Of a stretch of DNA of 5,330 nucleotides, positions 1 to 4,990 are shown in pieces; position 1 is the stretch's first letter, and each line of letters begins with the position of its first letter. The stretch is from Syntrophomonadaceae bacterium (GTDB lineage: Bacteria; Bacillota; Syntrophomonadia; Syntrophomonadales; Syntrophomonadaceae): NCBI GenBank assembly GCA_028683995.1, contig JAQUGU010000125.1:1-5330 (forward strand), in the 5' to 3' direction. The translations under genes were made by a program, and so were the position numbers. Under the pieces are notes generated by a model. That model did no database searches. It was not told where the DNA came from and saw only the letters and a program-made list of their open reading frames with translations.

Positions 1-1126
1 AAAGTTCGGAACTGGATAGTTGCCCCGTTTTTATGGCCGATTGCACGGCGGCACCCAGAGCAACGGCTTCATCGGGATTAATGTTGGTCAGGGGTTCTTG
101 ATTAAACAAATCTTTTATCAATTTACGTACGCAGGGAATGCGGGTAGAACCTCCCACCAGAATAATATCATTTATATCCTGCACGCTCAGATTAGCATCC
201 TGTAGAACCAGATTGATACAATCGATGGTCTCTTGCAGGCGCTGGGCAATCATAGCTTCAAATTGGGCACGGGTAAAATCAGCCTGTAAGCCTACCGGCC
301 GGTTATCTTTGGTCATAACCAGGGGCAGGGAAATATGGACCTGCTCTTTAGTAGATAAGAGCTTCTTAACTTTTTCGGCTTCTTCCTTCAGTAAAGCCCG
401 GGCCCGTATATTTTTGACCGGATTCAGTCCACTTCCTTTTTTTATTTGCTCGGCCATCCAATCAACAATCATCCAGTCAAAGTCTTCTCCCCCCAGCATA
501 CGGTTACCATTTGAAGCCAGTACTTCCAGGAGGCCATCCATCATCTCCACTACCGAGACATCGAATGTTCCTCCGCCCAGGTCATATACTAAAATATTTT
601 TGTTTTCCCGGGCGTGTTGTAGACCAAAAGCCAGGGCTGCGGCCGTGGGTTCGTTAATGATCCGGTCTACTATAAAGCCGGCCAGTTCTCCGGCTTGCTT
701 GGTGGCGCGCCGTTGTTCATCAGTGAAGTAGGCGGGTACGGTAATGATAGCTTCCTTTTCACCTTCTCCATAATAGTTGTCAACATAGCTTTTCAACTCT
801 TGCAGGATTAGCGCGGCAATTTCCTGAGGAAGAAATTTCTCTTTGGCCAAAGCGATAGGGCGCTCTGACCCCATTTTTCGCTTCACTGCGGCCACGGTGC
901 GGTCCGGCATGGCAATCAGCGAACTGCGAGCCGTTTCCCCTACGATAATTCTGCCCTTCAAATCCATCATTACTACGGAAGGGATGATCTTGTCCCCCTG
1001 AGGGGAAGCCAGTAAGCGGGGTTGTCCATCTTCCCATAGCGCGACTGCAGAATTAGTAGTACCCAGGTCAATCCCGACAATAGGACGGGAAGTTTTATCC
1101 GACATCTTTTCCTGCTTTTTCATCAT
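1..1126 (-). CDS. Hsp70 family chaperone (DnaK-like), ATPase domain; 3' part outside window
   Basis: This is an ATP-dependent cytoplasmic chaperone of the Hsp70 family. The visible 375 residues are almost exactly one nucleotide-binding domain; the linker and substrate-binding domain lie beyond the left edge. Seen motifs: phosphate-1 loop IVGIDLGTTNS (16-26), catalytic lysine region VKRKMG (81-86), ITVPAYF (128-134), connect-1 INEPTAAALAFG (157-168), phosphate-2 YDLGGGTFDVSVVE (181-194), LGGEDFD (211-217), and adenosine motif ILVGGSTRIP (322-331). The KRKMG to PQEI segment matches the short Gram-positive form. The start overlaps the GrpE-like stop as ATGA, with AGGAAGG 6 nt upstream, so the two genes should be translationally coupled. 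ATG at 1123 or at 1105 (Met8) are alternatives; a 13-residue leader precedes the fold. Its partner is an aberrant GrpE rather than a canonical grpE-dnaK-dnaJ set, so I take it as a specialised paralogue, not necessarily housekeeping dnaK. The family call is secure; the paralogue status is inference. Confidence 0.95.
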   Translation of the reverse strand, partial: MMKKQEKMSDKTSRPIVGIDLGTTNSAVALWEDGQPRLLASPQGDKIIPSVVMMDLKGRIIVGETARSSLIAMPDRTVAAVKRKMGSERPIALAKEKFLPQEIAALILQELKSYVDNYYGEGEKEAIITVPAYFTDEQRRATKQAGELAGFIVDRIINEPTAAALAFGLQHARENKNILVYDLGGGTFDVSVVEMMDGLLEVLASNGNRMLGGEDFDWMIVDWMAEQIKKGSGLNPVKNIRARALLKEEAEKVKKLLSTKEQVHISLPLVMTKDNRPVGLQADFTRAQFEAMIAQRLQETIDCINLVLQDANLSVQDINDIILVGGSTRIPCVRKLIKDLFNQEPLTNINPDEAVALGAAVQSAIKTGQLSSSEL

Positions 1127-1869
1127 AGCTCACCTTCCTGATAATCATCCTGATAGGTTATGACCTGTCCTTTGCGCAAAATACTTCCATCGGCGCGGAC
1201 AAAGCATCTGCGTACCACTTCGGCTATCTCATAAGGTACGGATTTGGTAGTATCTATTATATCGGGTTTAACGGGAACGCTGCGTTCAATGGCATCAATA
1301 GCTTCTGCCCAGCGGGGATCAAAACTATGACCTGCCAGCTTCCTTTCTATTACGCCCGCTTCACTCAGGGCCTGCAGGATTTGCTCGGCCCATTTCTCAA
1401 ATAGAATCCTCCAACCGCTATCATCCTGCAGGCCTGTACTATGTAATAACATATCGATATCATCGAGGCAGTCTATTAATACTTCTGCCATGGAATCCAG
1501 GCGTTGCTGCAGTCTGTCAATAATTAAGCTATTTTTTTGATTAATCGCGGTTATTTCCAACAAACCTGTGGTTCGTTCATCGATCTGACTTATAACTTTG
1601 GTAAGCTGCTGACTGCTTTTATATTCAATACGAGCTATTCTGGACATCTGTTTTTCCAGTTCATCTATGCGATTGCCATGATGCGCCAACTGGTCATCAA
1701 TTTTCGGCAACCAGGCTATCATGCCGGATGTTGAGGTATTTATTTCCAGTATTTGTTGGTGCAACTCTTCCATTTGTTCAGCCGGCTTTTTCGGTCGGTT
1801 CAAGTTTGACTGTCGCCGGAGGTTGCCCTCGCCTTTTATATCAGCCTTATTCCAGAACTTCCAATTCAA
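1123..1869 (-). CDS. Divergent GrpE-like nucleotide exchange factor with long N-terminal coiled coil
   Basis: GrpE dimers release ADP from Hsp70; this protein probably serves the Hsp70 encoded immediately downstream in the cytoplasm. Starting from TTG at 1869 it has 248 residues. Residues about 32-125 are a long coiled-coil-like stretch (EQMEELHQQILEI, NRIDELEKQM, IIDRLQQRLDSM). LIDCLDDIDML (131-141) corresponds to the GrpE helix usually reading LL.VLDNLE. The C-terminal beta domain follows, with FDPRWAEAI (183-191), matching the GrpE FDP.xHEA signature with Trp for His, then IAEVVRRCF (215-223) and ILRKGQVITY (230-239), equal to the VxEVxxxGY...RVxRPxxVxV ending. TTG 1869 is chosen because TAAGGGG lies 9 nt upstream; the alternative ATG at 1929 adds 20 residues but has only GGTGAT, 11 nt away. 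The gene overlaps the Hsp70 gene by 4 nt. An insertion lengthens the beta domain relative to typical GrpE. Assignment rests on motifs and context, so moderately strong. Confidence 0.8.
   Translation of the reverse strand: MNWKFWNKADIKGEGNLRRQSNLNRPKKPAEQMEELHQQILEINTSTSGMIAWLPKIDDQLAHHGNRIDELEKQMSRIARIEYKSSQQLTKVISQIDERTTGLLEITAINQKNSLIIDRLQQRLDSMAEVLIDCLDDIDMLLHSTGLQDDSGWRILFEKWAEQILQALSEAGVIERKLAGHSFDPRWAEAIDAIERSVPVKPDIIDTTKSVPYEIAEVVRRCFVRADGSILRKGQVITYQDDYQEGEL
1133..1139 (-). promoter_or_regulatory. Ribosome binding site of the Hsp70 gene
   Basis: AGGAAGG, read on the minus strand, ends 6 nt before the ATG at 1126. It lies inside the last codons of the GrpE-like gene, which supports coupled translation from one mRNA. 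Tandem ATGATG leaves the exact first codon (1126 or 1123) open. Confidence 0.6.
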
Positions 1870-1878
1870 TTTGTTTCG

Positions 1879-1884
1879 CCCCTT
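1879..1884 (-). promoter_or_regulatory. Ribosome binding site favouring the TTG start of the GrpE-like gene
   Basis: AAGGGG, within TAAGGGG on the minus strand, stands 9 nt before TTG at 1869-1867. It is a better placed site than anything before the ATG at 1929, and the protein then begins MNWKFWNK. Confidence 0.5.
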
Positions 1885-2005
1885 ATATGAATTCGTAATA
1901 TGTTTCTTAATGAGTCCTTGTCTGTCCATACAATTATTTCATCACCGTCTTTGATATTCCTTTAATTTAGCTTCTTTTTTTGTTTGGAAGTCGAGGCTAC
2001 AAAAT

Positions 2006-2060
2006 CTCCCGGCTTTTTCCGTACTAGCACCGAGGGAGTCTTGCTTTGACTCAGGGTACT
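2006..2060 (-). other. Overlapping inverted repeats; possible structured leader of the chaperone operon
   Basis: On the minus strand, GAGTC (2052-2048) and GACTC (2040-2036) pair around a 7-nt loop. AGTACC (2060-2055) can enclose this hairpin by pairing with GGTGCT (2031-2026) through one G-U wobble. That wobble would be a C-A mismatch in plus-strand RNA, which favours a minus-strand transcript. A competing hairpin pairs CTCCC (2038-2034) with GGGAG (2010-2006) plus GG/CC inside, and is followed by ATTTT. The two folds share bases 2036-2038, so they exclude each other. This matches no riboswitch class I recognise; it could equally be a protein-binding operator or an interspersed repeat. The pairings are seen; function is inference. 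Confidence 0.35.
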
Positions 2061-2064
2061 CAAG

Positions 2065-2070
2065 TATAAT
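2065..2070 (+). promoter_or_regulatory. Candidate -10 box, distal promoter of the Uma2 gene
   Basis: A perfect TATAAT. The upstream options for a -35 box are TTGCTT at 2041-2046 with an 18-bp spacer, or TTGACT at 2046-2051, whose 13-bp spacer is too short. The inverted repeat GAGTC-N7-GACTC (2036-2052) covers this -35 zone and could serve as an operator. Confidence 0.35.
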
Positions 2071-2109
2071 GATAATTACAAAGTTTGGAATTGCTTACAG
2101 CCGTTTTTA

Positions 2110-2115
2110 TATAAT
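2110..2115 (+). promoter_or_regulatory. Candidate -10 box, proximal promoter of the Uma2 gene
   Basis: A second perfect TATAAT, with TTGGAA at 2085-2090 as a weak -35 box and a 19-bp spacer. It would give a leader of roughly 30 nt before the gene, compatible with the ribosome binding site at 2138. The region is AT-rich, so a chance match is possible. Confidence 0.3.
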
Positions 2116-2137
2116 AAATCGCCTGCCGATGGTGAAA

Positions 2138-2143
2138 AGGAGG
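2138..2143 (+). promoter_or_regulatory. Ribosome binding site deciding the Uma2 start
   Basis: AGGAGG ends only 2 nt before the first ATG (2146) but 8 nt before the second ATG (2152). The spacing strongly favours 2152, which removes two residues from the longest frame. Confidence 0.75.
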
Positions 2144-2151
2144 GAATGAAG

Positions 2152-2745
2152 ATGTCCCTGGCCCCCCCCAAGCCTGATAAAAAATACAGCCATGCCGACT
2201 ATTTGCAGTGGCCGGATGAAGAAAGATGGGAAATTATCAATGGAGTACCCTATGATATGAGCCCGGCGCCTTCCAGGGAACACCAGGAGATCTCCGGCGA
2301 GTTGTTCTTTCAACTCCGCTCATTTTTCAAGGATAGAAGCTGCCGGGTCTTTGCTGCTCCCTTTGATGTGCGCCTGCCGCAAGGGGATGAGAAGGACGAA
2401 GACATAACAAATGTCGTACAACCTGACCTCAGCATAATCTGCGATCTGGACAAATTGGATGAAAGGGGCTGCAAAGGTACCCCCACAGTGGTTATCGAGA
2501 TCATTTCTCCTTCCACTGCCAAGAAAGAACTTAACGAGAAATTCAACCTTTATGAACGGAGCGCCATTCCCGAATATTGGGTGGTTTTTCCCGGTCTAAA
2601 TGTAATAGTGCTTTATAGCCTGGATAACGAGGGCAAATATGAAAAAATCGGCGAGTATGCTGCCAACCAGGTTCTAACCAGCCCCCTCTTCCCCGGCCTG
2701 GAAGTCAGACTGGAGGAGGTTTTTCAAATAGAATCAAGCTCATAA
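2152..2745 (+). CDS. Uma2 family (DUF820) PD-(D/E)XK nuclease-like protein
   Basis: This is a 197-residue protein of the Uma2/DUF820 family, which has a restriction-endonuclease-like fold and is common in cyanobacteria, Chloroflexi and some Firmicutes; its biological role is mostly unknown. Seen: the N-terminal YSHADYLQWPDEERWEIING region (12-31) with the family glutamate at E27; MSPAPSREHQ (36-45), typical of the family; VQPDLSIIC with the putative metal-binding D92; VVIEIISPST (113-122) with E116; EKFNLYE (129-135) with K130, which may replace the lysine missing from the classical E-x-K position; and IPEYWVV (139-145). Length is usual for the family, the ends look intact, and the putative catalytic residues are kept, so it is probably functional. 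It stands alone, divergent from the chaperone pair and convergent with the regulator, with no methylase or toxin-antitoxin partner visible. Its substrate cannot be inferred. Confidence 0.9.
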   Translation: MSLAPPKPDKKYSHADYLQWPDEERWEIINGVPYDMSPAPSREHQEISGELFFQLRSFFKDRSCRVFAAPFDVRLPQGDEKDEDITNVVQPDLSIICDLDKLDERGCKGTPTVVIEIISPSTAKKELNEKFNLYERSAIPEYWVVFPGLNVIVLYSLDNEGKYEKIGEYAANQVLTSPLFPGLEVRLEEVFQIESSS

Positions 2746-2780
2746 AGCAGTTAAGGCACGATTGCTAAATATCCCCGGAC

Positions 2781-3296
2781 TCATCTGCTGTAGCGTTTAT
2801 CCCAGGCTTCCACCATTTGTTTAAAAAACTGCAGGCTCCATTCGTAATCTTCCTCCAGGTTGTCCAGGTATTGGCCGAAAAGGCTGGCCTGGTGCAAGAT
2901 TGCCGAATCCGAGGACTGCCGCAAATCATTCAGAACCTCCCGGCTGCGCCCCGCCGCCTCTAAAGTTATCTCCCGCTCATTAATGAAACTGCTTTGCAGG
3001 TGCTCAGCCATTATTTTGCCCGTATTCCGTTCTGCTTCGTAATAGTCCCGGCGGCTGCCTTTTACCCATACCTTGCGAACGTTCTTCATACCTTCGAGAA
3101 AACGGATGTGTATACTAACCGTAGCTTTGCTCACTTCCAACTCAGAGGCAATATCCTCCAGCCCCAGGGGTTGATCAGCAAAAAACAGCAAGCCATAGAT
3201 GCGTCCCACCACTTCCGGCATACCGAACATGGCATATACGCGACCAAAAGCATTCACCATAATATCACGAGCCTGCAAAAGGCGTTCCTGTTCCAA
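2781..3296 (-). CDS. GbsR/MarR-type winged-helix transcriptional regulator
   Basis: This 171-residue DNA-binding protein resembles the GbsR branch of the MarR superfamily (COG1510-like), cytoplasmic dimers that usually repress transport or osmoprotectant genes. Seen: an N-terminal helix with GMPEVVGRIYGLLFFADQPL (25-44), characteristic of the branch; a helix-turn-helix LEDIASELEVSKATVSIHIRF (about 46-67); a basic wing NVRKVWVKGSRRDYYEAE (72-89); and a helical, acidic C-terminal half (90-171), probably for dimerisation. The start is TTG, supported by AGGAGG 8 nt upstream. The gene follows an ABC exporter and the remnant of a membrane fusion protein on the same strand, so it probably regulates, or once regulated, that export operon. 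A palindrome just upstream suggests autoregulation. Its effector is unknown. The gene ends 35 bp from the convergent Uma2 gene, with no clear terminator between them. Confidence 0.88.
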   Translation of the reverse strand: MEQERLLQARDIMVNAFGRVYAMFGMPEVVGRIYGLLFFADQPLGLEDIASELEVSKATVSIHIRFLEGMKNVRKVWVKGSRRDYYEAERNTGKIMAEHLQSSFINEREITLEAAGRSREVLNDLRQSSDSAILHQASLFGQYLDNLEEDYEWSLQFFKQMVEAWDKRYSR

Positions 3297-3304
3297 ACTA
3301 GTTA

Positions 3305-3310
3305 CCTCCT
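3305..3310 (-). promoter_or_regulatory. Ribosome binding site establishing the TTG start of the GbsR-like gene
   Basis: AGGAGG, followed by TAACTAGT and then TTG at 3296-3294, gives an 8-nt spacing. No ATG in this frame offers a comparable signal, so the TTG start is well supported. Confidence 0.8.
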
Positions 3311-3314
3311 GACA

Positions 3315-3337
3315 ATATGCTATTTTTAATAGTGTAT
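3315..3337. promoter_or_regulatory. Imperfect palindrome, candidate operator of the GbsR-like regulator
   Basis: The core CTATTTTTAATAG (3320-3332) has perfect 5-bp arms around TTT. After two mismatched pairs the symmetry continues for three more (ATA at 3315-3317, TAT at 3335-3337). It lies just upstream of the regulator's ribosome binding site, partly over the stop codon of the adaptor remnant, and next to a minus-strand extended -10-like TGATACACT (3341-3333). Dimeric MarR/GbsR-type regulators bind sites of this size. The symmetry is seen; the operator role is inference, and AT-rich palindromes do arise by chance. Confidence 0.35.
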
Positions 3338-3505
3338 CATTTTACGGCTATTGCTTTCATCAAACATTGATTTAATCTTTACGCGTGCATTTTCCTTAAT
3401 ATCCGTGCTGGCATCTCGTGCCACGGTCTGACCTGCTTTTAGGCCGCTGCTGATTTCCACCAGTTCTTGATTTTTCGGTCCGGTGTGCACGGTAACAGGC
3501 CTTTC
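3326..3505 (-). pseudogene. Remnant of a membrane fusion protein (HlyD/MacA-like adaptor), C-terminal end only
   Basis: Directly after the permease stop, an open stretch of 59 codons runs to a TAA at 3328-3326. It begins ERPVTVHTGPKNQELVEISS, continues GLKAGQTVARD, and ends with a lysine-rich NARVKIKSMFDE segment. This is the usual C-terminus of periplasmic adaptor/membrane fusion proteins of ABC and RND exporters (RPVTVxxG...VEIxSGLKxGxxVV...GxxVKI). The preceding 250-350 residues expected for the family (signal anchor, coiled-coil hairpin, lipoyl domain) are absent, and no start codon with a ribosome binding site precedes the fragment. It lies in the permease's frame, separated only by that gene's TAA. 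I infer that a deletion removed most of an adaptor gene that once sat between the permease and the regulator. Translation by stop-codon readthrough is possible but unsupported. Confidence 0.7.
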
Positions 3506-4990
3506 TTAATGCCCCAAAATTTCCTTTAACCGTCTTTCGTACAGGACCTTTCCAAAAACCAGACAAATAGAGATAAATATTACTGACATAAAATTGAGTA
3601 GCCAGATATAACTCCACAGCAAAACCCCGGGATGGATAAAATATAGTCCCAGCAACGCACCGCAAAAAATCGTTGGGATCATGAAAGAAGCCGTGTAACC
3701 GAAAAGAATACCCGGATTAATCATGCCCATGGTTTGTTCCCATATCATCCCCGGCAGCAGTGCCGTATCCCGTTCTTCGAGATCTAAAAACCTTATTCCT
3801 ATTACTATAACTGCCGCGATATGAGCTGCACTCAACAAAAACAGAGCAGCTCCGAACGAAAGCCCTTGAAACATATTAAGAGATAGTTTGATCCAAAAAA
3901 ATCCCGCCGCCATCACTATAAGAGGAAACATCTCCAGCATAGCGGCCGTGAATTTGGCCAGCCCAACCTGCCACGAAATAAATCGGGGCAGCAGATATAT
4001 TATCTTATTACCTTCTTTGGCGAAGATCGCGGCAAACCCGTCGTGTACGTTTAATACCATCACCAGATGACCGTAGATAAGAACTGCGATTATCCCTCCC
4101 TGCTCAAAAAGCGAAGTTTTGGACAGCGGCAGATAAAGCAGCAGGAACAGAATTACCGCCAGATACCGCGCATACTTGTACCAGTTTCGTTCTTCAGTAA
4201 TCAGTTCCTTGTATAATATAGCCCGGAATACAGGCGTCAAGACCTGGTTAAATAAGAATACCTCCTTAAAAAATCGGGCCATATATTGATTAATCCGCAT
4301 GCTCGGACTGATATTGGCGGCATCCAGACAGCTGCCAAATACCTTTTCCATATAGGCTGGGGCCTTCCAATGCATTGCACTCCAGAAAATTCCCACAGCG
4401 ATAACGCAGCCGACCAGATTTATTCGCCAGAGGTACAAAACCATAATACTAGCCGCAGCCACGGTAACAGCGAAAAGGATAATCCAAACAGGTTGTTCCT
4501 TATTATTCAGGAAGTAAAACACCATAAAGAAACCCGTACATACCGCCAGGCTCAACAAGCCCAGAAATAGCACCAGCATCATCAATACGCCGGGTAACCC
4601 ACCCAATTTTATACCGAAGACAATCAATACCGGCAGTAGCAAATGCCCAAAGCTTTTAAGGAATTTCTGGCCGGTATCAAACCAGTGATACCAGTACATC
4701 TGTTTAATTGAACAGGGTTTGGTGATCAGCCAAAACGCGTCCGGAGAAGTAAACCAGGCATTCACGGCGGTTACCGCGGTATAAAGAATGCCCGCCAGCG
4801 TAACCCCGGTCAGGGTCAGAACCGCTTGTAAAATCATGCGCGAACCGGCCATCTGAATTCGCTCTCCCATTACAACGAAAAGCGCAATCGCAATGGCCGG
4901 CGCCGTAATTAGCGAAATCACCTCGCGCCGGGTCCAATGCTTGTATGAAATTTTTTCCCGATAGATAACCAGCCTTAAACCTTCAATCAT
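3506..4990 (-). CDS. ABC exporter permease, ABC-2-like, about 12 transmembrane helices
   Basis: This 494-residue integral membrane protein is the permease partner of the upstream ATPase and should export an unknown substrate across the cytoplasmic membrane. By eye it has about 12 hydrophobic segments, near residues 24-42, 55-78, 115-130, 133-161, 169-187, 190-206, 275-289, 298-314, 353-369, 376-400, 424-451 and 456-480. A charged cytoplasmic stretch at about 207-274 includes ILYKELITEERN, like the KEL...R segment preceding the second half in large ABC-2-type permeases. The length suits the family of about 500-residue putative ABC permeases. ATG 4990 is preferred because AGGA lies 8 nt upstream and the overlap with the ATPase is then only 8 nt; the in-frame ATGs at 4999 and 5041 lack well placed sites, and 5041 would read through conserved ATPase codons. 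It ends LYERRLKEILGH with no sign of truncation. Substrate is unknown. Confidence 0.85.
   Translation of the reverse strand: MIEGLRLVIYREKISYKHWTRREVISLITAPAIAIALFVVMGERIQMAGSRMILQAVLTLTGVTLAGILYTAVTAVNAWFTSPDAFWLITKPCSIKQMYWYHWFDTGQKFLKSFGHLLLPVLIVFGIKLGGLPGVLMMLVLFLGLLSLAVCTGFFMVFYFLNNKEQPVWIILFAVTVAAASIMVLYLWRINLVGCVIAVGIFWSAMHWKAPAYMEKVFGSCLDAANISPSMRINQYMARFFKEVFLFNQVLTPVFRAILYKELITEERNWYKYARYLAVILFLLLYLPLSKTSLFEQGGIIAVLIYGHLVMVLNVHDGFAAIFAKEGNKIIYLLPRFISWQVGLAKFTAAMLEMFPLIVMAAGFFWIKLSLNMFQGLSFGAALFLLSAAHIAAVIVIGIRFLDLEERDTALLPGMIWEQTMGMINPGILFGYTASFMIPTIFCGALLGLYFIHPGVLLWSYIWLLNFMSVIFISICLVFGKVLYERRLKEILGH

Larger units (their letters stand above)
1930..2145. other. Divergent intergenic region between the GrpE-like and Uma2 genes
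   Basis: This AT-rich spacer separates divergently transcribed genes and should carry the promoters of both. It holds two TATAAT hexamers facing right, a minus-strand TATACT at 2063-2068 without a good -35 box, and overlapping inverted repeats at 2006-2060. A 33-residue minus-strand reading frame from TTG 2063 to the stop at 1962 has a protein-like composition but no ribosome binding site, so it is not called as a gene. No CIRCE element or complete CtsR box was found, although the downstream pair is a chaperone system. Confidence 0.6.

Noticed and set aside
138..731. Plus-strand open frame of 197 codons
   Set aside because: It lies wholly antisense to the Hsp70 gene, whose motifs are unmistakable in the minus frame; the plus-strand product is serine/arginine-rich and resembles no family.
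780..1037. Minus-strand 85-codon frame
   Set aside because: It is an out-of-frame shadow of the Hsp70 ATPase domain.
2026..2060. CIRCE or CtsR operator upstream of the chaperone genes
   Set aside because: CTAGCACCG matches only about 6 of 9 positions of one CIRCE arm and the second arm at N9 is missing; AGTCAAA is a lone CtsR-like heptad without its partner.
2746..2789. Terminator between the convergent Uma2 and GbsR-like genes
   Set aside because: The only pairing, AGCAG with CTGCT, is 5 bp around a loop of more than 30 nt, reaches into the regulator gene and has no T-run.
2994..3329. Plus-strand 111-codon frame
   Set aside because: Antisense to the GbsR-like gene, with no ribosome binding site and no recognisable protein.
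3396..3665. Minus-strand 89-codon frame spanning the permease end
   Set aside because: It is another frame over the permease C-terminus and the adaptor remnant; the meaningful sequence is in the permease frame.
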